64,000 nucleotides of DNA. Source: Rhizobium sp. BK650. Its GTDB lineage: Bacteria; Pseudomonadota; Alphaproteobacteria; Rhizobiales; Rhizobiaceae. Under the pieces are notes generated by a model. The model was not told the DNA's origin, did not search any database, and saw only the letters and a list, made by a program, of their open reading frames with translations. The stretch spans positions 148,615 through 212,614 of the forward strand of contig NZ_JACIBK010000009.1 in the NCBI RefSeq assembly GCF_014195325.1, in the 5' to 3' direction. This document shows positions 33,084 through 42,410 of this stretch, one piece after another (the first letter of the stretch is position 1; each line of letters starts with the position of its first letter). The position numbers and the translations under genes were made by a program.

Positions 33084-34580
33084 TCAGGCCACTGTGCTGA
33101 GTGTCCGTGCGATCGCATTGCGCCAACCGACGATTCTCGCCTGCCTGTCCGTGTCCGTCATATCCGGCTCAAAGCTGCGGTCGCTTGCCCAAGCGCGCGC
33201 GAACTCCTCCCTTTCCGGCCAGACGCCGGCCTTCGATCCGGCGAGCCAGGCTGCACCGAGCGCCGTCGTCTCCAAGGTCGCCGCCCGCTCGACGGGGCTC
33301 GAGAGAATGTTGGCGAGATGCTGCATCGTCCATTCGGAGGCCGACATGCCGCCATCGACGCGCAGAACGGTTTCAATCGGGTGATCGCCCCAATCGCTGC
33401 GCATCGCCACCAGGAGGTCGAGCGTCTGGTAGGCGACCGATTCCAGGACGGCCCGGGCCAGTTCGGCCGGACCGCTGTTGCGCGTCAGGCCGAAGATCGC
33501 CCCACGCGCCTCCGGATCCCAATAGGGAGCGCCAAGCCCGGTGAAGGCAGGCACGACATAGACCCTTTGCTGCGGATCGGCTCTGTCAGCGAGCGCGCTG
33601 GTTTCCGATGCCTTCCCGATAATGCCGAGACCGTCACGCAGCCACTGCACGGCAGCACCGGCAATGAATATCGATCCTTCCAGCGCATAGGTGGTTTTGC
33701 CATTCAAGCGATAGGCGATTGTCGTCAGCAGCCGGTTCTTCGAACGGACGCGGTCATCGCCAGTGTTCAAGAGCGCAAAGCAGCCGGTGCCGTAGGTCGA
33801 TTTCACCATGCCCGGTTCGAAACAGGCATTGCCGATCGTCGCCGCCTGCTGATCACCGGCGACACCGAGGATCGGGATACCAGCGCCGAAGATGTAAGGA
33901 TCGACCGTGCCGAAATCATCAGCGCTGTCCTTGACCTCGGGCAGCACTGCGCGCGGGATGCGCAGGATTTCAAGAAGCTCCTCGTCCCAGCGATTCTCGG
34001 CGATATTGTAGAGCAGGGTTCGCGAGGCATTGGTTGCATCGGTAAGATGCGCGCGTCCGCCGGTCAGCTTGTAGATGATCCAGCTGTCGATGGTCCCGAA
34101 ACAGACTTCGCCCGCTTCGGCGCGGGCACGCAGTCCCTCTATATTGTCAAGCAGCCAGCGCAGCTTCGTGCCGGAAAAATAAGGATCGAGCAACAGACCA
34201 GTCTTGGCGGTGAAGAGCTTTTCATAGCCATCCACCTTCAGCCGGTCGCACATTTCCGCCGTGCGCCGGTCCTGCCAGACGATTGCCTTGTGAAGCGGCT
34301 GGCCGGTCGCCCTTTCCCAGACGACGGTCGTTTCCCGCTGATTGGTGATGCCGATGGCAGCGATCGCGCCCGCCCCCACGCCGCTCTTTGCCAATGCATC
34401 GCGGGCGGTCGAAAGCACCGTGTCCCAGATTTCGGCCGCATCATGCTCCACCCAGCCTGTCTGCGGGAAATATTGGGCGATTTCCGTCTGGGCCGACCCT
34501 GCGATCCGCATCTGAGGGTCGAAAATGATCGCGCGCGACGACGTCGTGCCCTGGTCGATGGCAAGGATATGGCCGCTCAT
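33084..34580 (-). CDS. glpK: glycerol kinase
   Basis: This 498-residue FGGY-family kinase phosphorylates glycerol to sn-glycerol 3-phosphate. It has the N-terminal phosphate loop AIDQGTTSSRAIIFD, the WERATGQPLHKAIVWQDRRT motif and the C-terminal FGGY signature region (FTGLGAPYWDPEARGAIFGLTR). The ATG at 34580 is preceded by AGGAAGAG; the longer upstream frame is not credible. It is the last gene of the glycerol operon and supplies substrate for GlpD encoded at the operon front. Confidence 0.97.
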   Translation of the reverse strand: MSGHILAIDQGTTSSRAIIFDPQMRIAGSAQTEIAQYFPQTGWVEHDAAEIWDTVLSTARDALAKSGVGAGAIAAIGITNQRETTVVWERATGQPLHKAIVWQDRRTAEMCDRLKVDGYEKLFTAKTGLLLDPYFSGTKLRWLLDNIEGLRARAEAGEVCFGTIDSWIIYKLTGGRAHLTDATNASRTLLYNIAENRWDEELLEILRIPRAVLPEVKDSADDFGTVDPYIFGAGIPILGVAGDQQAATIGNACFEPGMVKSTYGTGCFALLNTGDDRVRSKNRLLTTIAYRLNGKTTYALEGSIFIAGAAVQWLRDGLGIIGKASETSALADRADPQQRVYVVPAFTGLGAPYWDPEARGAIFGLTRNSGPAELARAVLESVAYQTLDLLVAMRSDWGDHPIETVLRVDGGMSASEWTMQHLANILSSPVERAATLETTALGAAWLAGSKAGVWPEREEFARAWASDRSFEPDMTDTDRQARIVGWRNAIARTLSTVA

Positions 34581-34692
34581 GACATCTCTTCCTGCGCAGC
34601 AGCCATCGTTCCGCCGGAACGGCAGCTCTGTCCCCGTTGATTCTATGGAAATGGAAGACGGCCGGGCGGCGCGCGCCCGGCCGATCTGACGC

Positions 34693-36423
34693 TTATTTCT
34701 TGGCGTCTGCCCAGCTCTTGACGAGCTCGTCATAGTTGACGGTGATGGGTTTTTCCTTCTCGTTCTCGATCTTCAGCTGCGGCGCGAGGTTACCCTTCTT
34801 CACAGCATCTGCGTTCCAATAAGCGAGATCATGTTCTTCGGCGAGTTTCGGGCCGATATCGCCCTGGACCTTCGATTTCTCGATACGGCCCATGACCTTC
34901 TCCTGTTCACTGCAAAGAGAATCCATGGCCTCCTGCGGTGTCTTGGCGCCGGAAGAGGCATCGCCAATTGCCTGCCACCAAAGCTGAGCCAGCTTCGGAT
35001 AGTCGGGAACGTTGGTCCCGGTAGGCGACCACTGAACGCGAGCCGGCGAACGATAGAACTCGATCAGACCGCCGAGCTTCGGAGCGCGCTCCGTGAAGCT
35101 CTTGTCGCGAATGGTGGATTCGCGGATGAAGGTGAGACCGACCTGGCTCTTCTTAACGTCAACCGTTTTGGAGGTCACGAACTGTGCATAGAGCCAAGCA
35201 GCTTTTGCGCGGTCCGTCGGGGTCGATTTCATCAGCGTCCACGAGCCGACGTCCTGATAACCGAGCTTCATGCCGTCTTTCCAGTAAACGCCATGCGGGC
35301 TCGGCGCCATGCGCCACTTCGGCGTACCATCCTCGTTCATAACAGGCAGGCCGGGCTTGACCATGTCTGCGGTAAACGCGGTGTACCAGAAGATCTGCTG
35401 GGCGACGGCACCCTGTGCCGGCACCGGACCGGATTCCGAAAAGGTCATGCCCTGAGCTTCCGCCGGTGCGTATGCCTTCAACCAATCGAGATACTTCTGG
35501 ATCGAATAGACCGCTGCCGGGCCGTTGGTGTCGCCGCCACGCGCGACGCACGAACCGACGGGACGCGACTTCTCGTCGACCTTGATACCCCATTCGTCCA
35601 CCGGAAGACCGTTCGGCAGGCCCTTGTCGCCGTTGCCGGCCATCGACAGCCAGGCGTCGGTGAAGCGCCAGCCGAGCGACGGGTCCTTCTTGCCGTAGTC
35701 CATGTGGCCGAAGACCTTCTTGCCGTTGACGTCACGTCCTGTGAAGAATTCGGCAATGTCTTCATAGGCCGACCAGTTGACCGGAACGCCGAGATCGTAG
35801 CCGTATTTCGCCTTGAAATCGGCCTTGTTCTTCTCGTCGTTGAACCAGTCGTAGCGGAACCAGTAGAGGTTGGCGAACTGCTGGTCGGGAAGCTGATAGA
35901 GCTTCTTGTCCGGCGCGGTCGTGAACTTGGTGCCGATAAAGTCGTCGATATCGAGGCCGGGGTTGGTAACGTCCTTGCCTTCGCCGGCCATCCAGTCGGT
36001 CAGGTTGCGCACCTGCTGATAGCGCCAGTGAGTACCAATCAGGTCGGAGTCATTGACCCAGCCGTCATAAAGGTTCTGCCCGGTCTGCATCTGCGTTTGG
36101 ATCTTCTCGACAACGTCGCCCTCTTGAATGACGTCGTGCGTTACTTTGATGCCGGTGATCGCAGTGAAGGCCGGAGCCAGAACCTCCGACTCATATTTGT
36201 GGGTGGTCAAGGTTTCCGAAACAACCTTGATCTCCATACCCTTGAAGGGCTTGGCAGCATCGATGAACCACTGCATTTCCTTTTCCTGGTCGGCGCGAGA
36301 GAGCGTCGACATGTCGCCGATCTCTTTATCCAGGAAAGTCTTTGCCTCATCCATGCCGGCATAGGCCGACCCTGTCATGGCCAGCAGTACCGCTGCTGTC
36401 GTCGTCAATAAATGCCTTCGCAT
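34693..36423 (-). CDS. glpV: glycerol ABC transporter solute-binding protein
   Basis: This 576-residue periplasmic protein is long for a binding protein, as is usual for GlpV. It has a Sec signal (MRRHLLTTTAAVLLAMTGSAYA|GM) and an extracellular solute-binding family 1 core (PFKGMEIKVVSETLTTHKYE; GWRFTDAWLSMAGNGDKGLP). The ATG follows GGAGGAT. Together with GlpPQ and GlpST it makes the glycerol importer known from R. leguminosarum. It lies 81 bases after glpU and 112 bases before glpK. Confidence 0.93.
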   Translation of the reverse strand: MRRHLLTTTAAVLLAMTGSAYAGMDEAKTFLDKEIGDMSTLSRADQEKEMQWFIDAAKPFKGMEIKVVSETLTTHKYESEVLAPAFTAITGIKVTHDVIQEGDVVEKIQTQMQTGQNLYDGWVNDSDLIGTHWRYQQVRNLTDWMAGEGKDVTNPGLDIDDFIGTKFTTAPDKKLYQLPDQQFANLYWFRYDWFNDEKNKADFKAKYGYDLGVPVNWSAYEDIAEFFTGRDVNGKKVFGHMDYGKKDPSLGWRFTDAWLSMAGNGDKGLPNGLPVDEWGIKVDEKSRPVGSCVARGGDTNGPAAVYSIQKYLDWLKAYAPAEAQGMTFSESGPVPAQGAVAQQIFWYTAFTADMVKPGLPVMNEDGTPKWRMAPSPHGVYWKDGMKLGYQDVGSWTLMKSTPTDRAKAAWLYAQFVTSKTVDVKKSQVGLTFIRESTIRDKSFTERAPKLGGLIEFYRSPARVQWSPTGTNVPDYPKLAQLWWQAIGDASSGAKTPQEAMDSLCSEQEKVMGRIEKSKVQGDIGPKLAEEHDLAYWNADAVKKGNLAPQLKIENEKEKPITVNYDELVKSWADAKK

Positions 36424-36504
36424 GATATCCTCCCAGGGTTTGCGATTGCAGTTTTCACGTCTCAGGCGGCCAGAAATACCCCCGGCCATCTGCATCAGTT
36501 TGCC

Positions 36505-36801
36505 TCACACGTAACGGAATACGCCGACGGCGTAGACAACGGAGAGAGCAAGAGCCCACCAGAGGCTTGATCCGGCGAGACCAAGCCAGGCAAGATGGAT
36601 AAAGGCGCTGCCGAGCAGCGAAAGGAAAAGCCGGTCACCGCGCGTGGTCTCGAAGCGCAGGATACCGATCCGCGGGCTGCCCCCCGGCACGGCATACTCC
36701 CAGATCCCCATACCGATCAGCAGCAATACGATGACGATGAAGAAAGCGGCCGTCGGCCAGGTCCATGCCATCCATGAAAAATCGGGAAGCGACAAGCTCA
36801 T
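36505..36801 (-). CDS. glpU: small membrane protein of glycerol transport operon (DUF2160)
   Basis: The 98-residue protein has three hydrophobic stretches (TAAFFIVIVLLLIGMGIWEY; LSLLGSAFIHLAWLGLAG; WWALALSVVYAVGVF). The ATG overlaps the glpQ stop (ATGA); the long upstream extension in the same frame is only overlap with glpQ. DUF2160 proteins sit at this place in rhizobial glycerol operons, and their role in transport is not established. I infer an accessory or assembly function from constant linkage. Confidence 0.88.
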   Translation of the reverse strand: MSLSLPDFSWMAWTWPTAAFFIVIVLLLIGMGIWEYAVPGGSPRIGILRFETTRGDRLFLSLLGSAFIHLAWLGLAGSSLWWALALSVVYAVGVFRYV

Positions 36802-37712
36802 CAAACCCTCCCCAGGGCGAAGCCCTTGGCGATGTAATTGCGGACAAACCAGATCACAAGCGCCCCTGGGATCAGGGTCAGAACACCGGCGGCGGCAAGC
36901 AGGCCCCAATCCATGCCGGATGCAGAGACGGTGCGGGTCATGGTGGCAGCGATCGGCTTTGCGTCGGTCGTCGTCAAAGTGCGGGCAAGCAGCAGTTCCA
37001 CCCAGGAGAACATGAAGCAAAAGAAGGCAGCGACGCCGATGCCGCTTGCAATCAGGGGCATGAAGATCTTCACGAAGAAGCGCGGGAAAGAATAGCCGTC
37101 AATATAGGCCGTCTCGTCGATCTCCTTCGGCACGCCCGACATGAAGCCTTCAAGGATCCAGACCGCAAGCGGCACGTTAAAGAGGCAGTGCGCCAAGGCA
37201 ACGGCGATGTGCGTATCGATCAGCCCAAAGGCTGAATAGAGCTGGAAGAACGGCAGCGCGAACACGGCTGGGGGCGCCATTCGATTGGTGAGCAGCCAGA
37301 AGAAAAGATGCTTGTCACCGAGGAACCGGTAACGGGAGAAAGCATAGGCCGCCGGCAGCGCGACTGCCACCGAGATCACCATGTTGATCACGACATAGGT
37401 GATTGAATTGATGTAGCCGGAATACCACGCCTTCTCCGTAAAGATCGTCACGTAATTGGCGATCGTCGGGTTATGAGGATAAAGCGTCAGGGAATTGACG
37501 ATCTCCGCGTTGGTCTTGAAGCTCATGTTGACGAGCCAATAGATCGGCAGCAGGAGCACGATGATGTAGATCGTCGGAACCAGCCACCACCAGCGCGATT
37601 CCTCCCCGCGCCGGCGCATCAGACGACTGACTTCGTCCGAAGACAGACCGCTTGCGACACTGGTAATGCCTGAAATCTTTCGGCTCGCTGTCGTTTCGTT
37701 GGAGGCGCTCAT
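36801..37712 (-). CDS. glpQ: glycerol ABC transporter permease
   Basis: This 303-residue MalG-type permease has six transmembrane segments and the EAA loop (VWILEGFMSGVPKEIDETAYIDG, about 192-214) that contacts the ATPases. It pairs with GlpP encoded one base upstream. The C-terminal end LVIWFVRNYIAKGFALGRV is typical of MalG-like subunits. It is co-transcribed with glpU by a four-base overlap. Confidence 0.94.
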   Translation of the reverse strand: MSASNETTASRKISGITSVASGLSSDEVSRLMRRRGEESRWWWLVPTIYIIVLLLPIYWLVNMSFKTNAEIVNSLTLYPHNPTIANYVTIFTEKAWYSGYINSITYVVINMVISVAVALPAAYAFSRYRFLGDKHLFFWLLTNRMAPPAVFALPFFQLYSAFGLIDTHIAVALAHCLFNVPLAVWILEGFMSGVPKEIDETAYIDGYSFPRFFVKIFMPLIASGIGVAAFFCFMFSWVELLLARTLTTTDAKPIAATMTRTVSASGMDWGLLAAAGVLTLIPGALVIWFVRNYIAKGFALGRV

Positions 37713-37713
37713 T

Positions 37714-38580
37714 TCAATTCTCCGCGTCGTGGCTTGTCATGACGGTGTAGAACACCCATGAAAGCAGCAGGATGATCAGGAAATAGATCAGCGACATGGC
37801 GGCGGCGGGACCGAGGTCAAACTGTCCGAGCGCGGTCTTGACCAGATCGATCGACAAGAACGTGGTCGAATTGCCCGGACCGCCGCCGGTGACGACGAAG
37901 GGCTCAGTGTAGATCATGAAACTATCCATGAAACGCAACAGCACGGCGATCAGAAGAACGCGCTTCATCTTCGGCAGCTGGATATAGCGGAACACAGCCC
38001 AACGAGACGCTCCGTCGATCTTGGCTGCCTGATAGAAAGCATCAGGGATGGAAACGAGACCGGCATAGCAGAGAAGCACAACCAGGCTCGTCCAATGCCA
38101 GACATCCATGATGATGATCGTCACCCAGGCGTCGAGCGGATCCTGCACGTAGTTGTAATCGATGCCGATGGCATTGAGGTAATAGCCGAACAAACCAATG
38201 TCGTTGCGGCCGAACACCTGCCAGATCGTGCCGACAACGTTCCACGGGATCAGCAGCGGTAGCGCCATCAACACCAGGCACACGGGCACGCCGATGCCCG
38301 ATTTCGGCATGTTGAGTGCAATGAAGATACCGAGGGGGATCTCAAGAGCGAGAATGATCAACGAAAAAATCAAATTTCGCTGCAGGGCGGCCCAGAAACG
38401 ATCGGAATGCAGGACCTGGGTAAACCAGTCCGTTCCGTTCCAGAAGAACTGGTTGTTTCCGAAAGTGTCCTGAACGGAATAGTTCACAACCGTCATCAAG
38501 GGAATGACGGCCGAGAATGCCACCAGCACGAGGACCGGCAGGACCAGAAACCAGCCTTTATTGTTCCAGGTTTTTTCCAT
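37714..38580 (-). CDS. glpP: glycerol ABC transporter permease
   Basis: This 288-residue MalF-type permease has the EAA loop SIPDAFYQAAKIDGASRWAVF (about 181-201) and about six transmembrane helices. I start at the ATG at 38580 because GGAGG lies seven bases upstream; a GTG-type extension nine codons longer would run into glpT. It forms the channel with GlpQ. Confidence 0.94.
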   Translation of the reverse strand: MEKTWNNKGWFLVLPVLVLVAFSAVIPLMTVVNYSVQDTFGNNQFFWNGTDWFTQVLHSDRFWAALQRNLIFSLIILALEIPLGIFIALNMPKSGIGVPVCLVLMALPLLIPWNVVGTIWQVFGRNDIGLFGYYLNAIGIDYNYVQDPLDAWVTIIIMDVWHWTSLVVLLCYAGLVSIPDAFYQAAKIDGASRWAVFRYIQLPKMKRVLLIAVLLRFMDSFMIYTEPFVVTGGGPGNSTTFLSIDLVKTALGQFDLGPAAAMSLIYFLIILLLSWVFYTVMTSHDAEN

Positions 38581-38582
38581 GA

Positions 38583-39653
38583 TCAAGCCTCCGGTCCGGC
38601 GCGCCAAGAGTCGGCATAGATACTGATACCCGACGTCTCGAAGGTGACCCGTGGATCAGCCGGAATGTCTCCGTCTTCAGGAACGACAATCGCGATCGGC
38701 TGGCCGGCAAACTGCGCGCGAAGGATCTTCTGCCGGCCGATATCCTCCACCTTGCTGACGGTGACAGGCATGCCCACGCGACCGACCCGAATAAACTCTG
38801 GCCGGATTCCGAGCTCTACCTTGGCCGCGGCCGAAGTCTTTGGCGCATAATCGAGCGTCAGCGCGTGTTCACCGACCCGAACGGTGCGGCCTTCCACCTT
38901 GGCCGGCATGAAGTTCATGCCCGGCGAACCGATGAAGTATCCGACGAAAGTATGGCTCGGACGCTCGAAGAGCTCGGCCGGCGTGCCTATCTGCACGATC
39001 TCGCCATCATACATCACCACGACTTTGTCGGCGAAGGTCAGCGCCTCCGTCTGGTCATGCGTGACATAGACCATCGTAAAACCGAACTGCTTATGGAGCC
39101 GCTTCAGTTGCGATCGCAGCACCCATTTCATATGCGGATCGATAACAGTGAGCGGCTCGTCGAAGAGAATTGCGTTCACATCCGAGCGCACGAGGCCGCG
39201 GCCGAGCGAAATCTTCTGCTTTTGGTCCGCCGTCAAACCGCGAGCACGCCGCTTGGCCCAGCCTGCAAGATCGATCATTTCCAATATTTCATGGACACGA
39301 CGATCAACGTCGGGTTCCGCCACTCCGCGATTGCGCAAGGGGAAAGCCAGATTGTCATAGACGGTCATCGTGTCGTAGATCACCGGAAATTGGAATACCT
39401 GGGCAATATTTCGCTGCTGCGTCGGCAGGTTCGTAACATCCCGTCCGTCGAAAAGAATCCGACCTTCGGACGGCTGAATAAGGCCGGAAATGATATTGAG
39501 TAGCGAGGTCTTTCCGCAGCCTGAAGGGCCGAGCAGCGCATAGGCGCCGCCATCGTTCCACTCGTGGTGAACTGCCTTGAGAGCGTAGTCCTTCTCGCTC
39601 TTCGGGTTTGGCCCATAGGCATGTCGAATATGATCGAGGGTGATACGTGCCAT
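38583..39653 (-). CDS. glpT: glycerol ABC transporter ATPase
   Basis: This 356-residue ATPase is of the MalK/UgpC class, with Walker A GPSGCGKTS, Walker B AILFDEPLTVIDP, switch VTHDQTEALTF and a C-terminal TOBE-type regulatory domain (about 250-350). The ABC signature region reads ARGLTADQKQKISLGRG, not LSGGQ. This suggests a non-canonical signature half in a heterodimer with GlpS, which has a normal LSGGQQQR. AGGAGA precedes the ATG. Confidence 0.93.
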   Translation of the reverse strand: MARITLDHIRHAYGPNPKSEKDYALKAVHHEWNDGGAYALLGPSGCGKTSLLNIISGLIQPSEGRILFDGRDVTNLPTQQRNIAQVFQFPVIYDTMTVYDNLAFPLRNRGVAEPDVDRRVHEILEMIDLAGWAKRRARGLTADQKQKISLGRGLVRSDVNAILFDEPLTVIDPHMKWVLRSQLKRLHKQFGFTMVYVTHDQTEALTFADKVVVMYDGEIVQIGTPAELFERPSHTFVGYFIGSPGMNFMPAKVEGRTVRVGEHALTLDYAPKTSAAAKVELGIRPEFIRVGRVGMPVTVSKVEDIGRQKILRAQFAGQPIAIVVPEDGDIPADPRVTFETSGISIYADSWRAGPEA

Positions 39654-39662
39654 GATTTTCTC

Positions 39663-40742
39663 CTAGCCCCCGTGCCTAGCGGTGGTGATCGCCCGGCCGT
39701 CCGCGCCGAACGCCATCAGGTGGCGCGTATCGATGAAAACGGAGAGGTCCGCGTCCGGGTCGATATTGTGGATGCCATGCGCAAGCATCACCCAGCGGGT
39801 GTCGACAAATTGCAGATGCACGAAACTTTCCGACCCTGTGATCTCTGAAATCTGTGTCCGTGCTGTGAGCCGCGCCGAATCGGCTGTCTGGGCGGTCGGT
39901 GCAAGATGATGCGGATGAAACGCGATCGTTGCCGGCCCGTCCGGCACATTCTGAAGGTGCGGCGGCACGGCAAAAATCACAGCGCCGTCGCGGAGGAAAG
40001 TGCCTTGCGATTTGACGAGGTCGATAAAATTCAGTGGCGGATCGGCAAATGTTTTCGCCGTCGTGAGATCGAGGGGATTGCGATAGACCTCGATCGTCGG
40101 GCCGAACTGCGTGATCCGGCCCTCGGCGAGCGTTGCAGTATTGCCGCCGAGTAACAGCGCTTCGGAGGGTTCCGTCGTGGCATAAACGAAGATCGCGCCG
40201 GACTGGGCGAAGATTCGCGGCAATTCCTGCCGTAGTTCTTCACGCAGCTTGTAATCGAGATTGGCGAGCGGCTCATCCATCAAAACAAGGCTTGCATTCT
40301 TGACGAGTGCGCGGGCAAGGGCCGTGCGCTGCTGCTGACCACCGGAGAGATTGAGCGGCGTGCGGTCCAGATAGGGCGTGAGCTTCAGAAGCTCGGCCGC
40401 CTTGCGCACTTCGAAATCGATGGTCTTCTGGTCTCGTCCGGCAATGCGCATCGGCGAGGCGATATTCTCGTAGACGCTGAGTGCGGGATAATTGATGAAC
40501 TGCTGGTAAACCATCGCGACATTGCGCTTCTGCACCGGCATGCCGGTAACATCGGCGCCGTCGAAATAGATCGAACCACTGGTCGGCCGATCAAGACCGG
40601 CCATCAGCCGCATCAACGATGTCTTGCCGGAGAGCGTCGGTCCGAGCAGGACGTTCAGCGATCCCCGTTCAAATGTCAGGTCCGTCGGGTGGATGTGATA
40701 TTCACCGCCGACCATCTTTGCGGCATTGCGCAATTCGAGCAT
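39663..40742 (-). CDS. glpS: glycerol ABC transporter ATPase
   Basis: This 359-residue partner ATPase has P-loop GPTLSGKTS, Q-loop YQQFINYPAL, signature LSGGQQQRTALARAL and Walker B LVLMDEPLANLDYKLREEL. Its switch region reads VYATTEPSEAL, where the usual His is missing. With GlpT carrying the atypical signature and GlpS the atypical switch, the pair looks like an asymmetric heterodimer with a single fully active site. A C-terminal TOBE-like domain follows. GAGGAG lies upstream of the ATG. Confidence 0.93.
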   Translation of the reverse strand: MLELRNAAKMVGGEYHIHPTDLTFERGSLNVLLGPTLSGKTSLMRLMAGLDRPTSGSIYFDGADVTGMPVQKRNVAMVYQQFINYPALSVYENIASPMRIAGRDQKTIDFEVRKAAELLKLTPYLDRTPLNLSGGQQQRTALARALVKNASLVLMDEPLANLDYKLREELRQELPRIFAQSGAIFVYATTEPSEALLLGGNTATLAEGRITQFGPTIEVYRNPLDLTTAKTFADPPLNFIDLVKSQGTFLRDGAVIFAVPPHLQNVPDGPATIAFHPHHLAPTAQTADSARLTARTQISEITGSESFVHLQFVDTRWVMLAHGIHNIDPDADLSVFIDTRHLMAFGADGRAITTARHGG

Positions 40743-40784
40743 TCCGGTTCCCGTGCCTCCTCAAGACGGGGACCACATGCCGGC

Positions 40785-42299
40785 TTAGCCTGCGAGTTTT
40801 GCGGGCAGAGCGGCGATGTACTCCTCCAAAATATGCATCTGTTGTGGTGTCATGTGCAAACCGGCCTTGGTTCTCCGCCAGAGCACATCGTCAGCGGAAA
40901 CGGCCCATTCATTGTCGATCAGGTAGCGGACCTCGGCCTCGTAGAGGTTGGCTCCGAACAGCCTTCCGAGATCGTCGATCTTTGCGGCATTGCCGAGAAG
41001 CGTGGTTGCCTTCGTACCGTATCGGCGAACAAGCCTTCGGGAATGGGCGTCGGCCAGGAACGGATAGCGGGCCTTGAGCTTGGCCACTTCACCCTCATAG
41101 CCCTGCACCGGAAAATCCCCGCCCGGCAGGTGGCTGCCCGCCGTCCACGGCCGGCCCTTGACGCCGATCGCTTCGCCGATCTTTTCGAGCGCATGTTCCG
41201 ACAGCCGCCGATAGGTGGTGAGCTTGCCGCCGAAGACATTGAGAAGCGGGGCCTCGCCCGCCTTGCCCTCGACCTTCAGCACGTAGTCACGGGTCGCTTC
41301 CTGCGCCTTCGAGGCGCCGTCATCGAAGAGCGGCCTGACCGCCGAATAGGTCCAGACGATATCCTCGGGCTTCACCGGCTCGTTGAAATATTCCGACGCC
41401 GCATTGCAGAGATAGACGATTTCCTCCTCGGAGATCTTCACATCCTTCGGATCGGCTGTGTAGTCGCGGTCGGTCGTGCCGATCAGGGTAAAGTCGGTCT
41501 CGTAGGGAATGGCAAAGATGATGCGGTTGTCGGGGTTCTGGAAGAAATAGGCGCGCGGGCCTTCGAACTTCTTCCTGACGATGATGTGACTGCCCTGGAC
41601 GAGGCGCACATGGTGGGCCTCATTCTGGCCGAAAGTGGAACGGATGACATGGTCGACCCACGGACCGGCGGCATTGATCAGCATGCGGGCCTGATGGGTC
41701 TCGCTCTTGCCCGTGAGGCTATTGATCGTCTTGATCTGCCAGACGCCACCCTCCTGTCGGGCAGAGACGACCTTGGTGCGCGGCATGATCAGCGCCCCCT
41801 TGTCGGCGGCATCCCGCGCATTCAGCACCACCATTCGGGCATCGTCGACCCAGCCGTCGGAATATTCGAAAGCTTTGGTGAAGAGTGCCTTCAGCGGCTT
41901 GGCGGCCGGATCGGTGCGCATGTTAAGCACCGAAGTCGGCGGCAACAGCTTGCGGCCGCCGAGGTGGTCATAGAGAAAGAGGCCAAGGCGGATCATCCAG
42001 GCCGGCCTTACCCCCCCCTTGTGATAGGGCAGCACGAAGCGCAGCGGCCAGATGATGTGCGGAGCCATGGCCCAGAGGATCTCGCGCTCCATCAGCGATT
42101 CGCGCACCAGGCGGAACTCGTAGTGTTCGAGGTAGCGCAGGCCGCCGTGGATGAGCTTGGTGGCGCCTGACGAGGTGCCGGAGGCGAAATCGTTCATCTC
42201 GGCAAGCGCCACCGTATATCCGCGACCCACCGCATCGCGCGCAATGCCACAGCCGTTGATCCCGCCGCCGATGACGAAAATATCGTGGATACCGTCCAT
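40785..42299 (-). CDS. glpD: aerobic glycerol-3-phosphate dehydrogenase
   Basis: This 504-residue membrane-associated flavoenzyme oxidises sn-glycerol 3-phosphate to dihydroxyacetone phosphate and passes electrons to quinone. It has the FAD-binding loop VIGGGINGCGIARDAVGRGY (about 8-27), the GlpD motif GLRYLEHYEFRLV and INAAGPWVDHV. The ATG at 42299 is preceded by GAGGGGG. It is the first structural gene of the glycerol operon, after the glpR gene and a probable GlpR operator. Confidence 0.97.
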   Translation of the reverse strand: MDGIHDIFVIGGGINGCGIARDAVGRGYTVALAEMNDFASGTSSGATKLIHGGLRYLEHYEFRLVRESLMEREILWAMAPHIIWPLRFVLPYHKGGVRPAWMIRLGLFLYDHLGGRKLLPPTSVLNMRTDPAAKPLKALFTKAFEYSDGWVDDARMVVLNARDAADKGALIMPRTKVVSARQEGGVWQIKTINSLTGKSETHQARMLINAAGPWVDHVIRSTFGQNEAHHVRLVQGSHIIVRKKFEGPRAYFFQNPDNRIIFAIPYETDFTLIGTTDRDYTADPKDVKISEEEIVYLCNAASEYFNEPVKPEDIVWTYSAVRPLFDDGASKAQEATRDYVLKVEGKAGEAPLLNVFGGKLTTYRRLSEHALEKIGEAIGVKGRPWTAGSHLPGGDFPVQGYEGEVAKLKARYPFLADAHSRRLVRRYGTKATTLLGNAAKIDDLGRLFGANLYEAEVRYLIDNEWAVSADDVLWRRTKAGLHMTPQQMHILEEYIAALPAKLAG

Positions 42300-42365
42300 A
42301 TTCCCCCTCGTTGCACCAGGGCAGCGCAACGGTTCCCTCCAAACCCGAAAGTGAGAGCGATTAAA

Positions 42366-42397
42366 TCGAAAATTTTTCGAATGTCAAACGAATGTTT
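42366..42397. promoter_or_regulatory. probable GlpR operators upstream of glpD
   Basis: The 111-base glpR-glpD gap holds a perfect inverted repeat TCGAAAATTTTTCGA (42366-42380) and, next to it, AAACGAATGTTT (42386-42397) with AAAC/GTTT ends. DeoR-family GlpR proteins bind TTTCG/CGAAA-type half-sites, so this cluster probably mediates glycerol-3-phosphate-relieved repression of glpD and the transporter genes. Confidence 0.55.
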
Positions 42398-42410
42398 TCC
42401 GCCGCCGAAA

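Noticed and set aside
32863..33084. Gene in the gap between the MFS transporter and glpK
   Set aside because: The only open frame there runs into antisense glpK, has no ribosome site and no recognisable motif.
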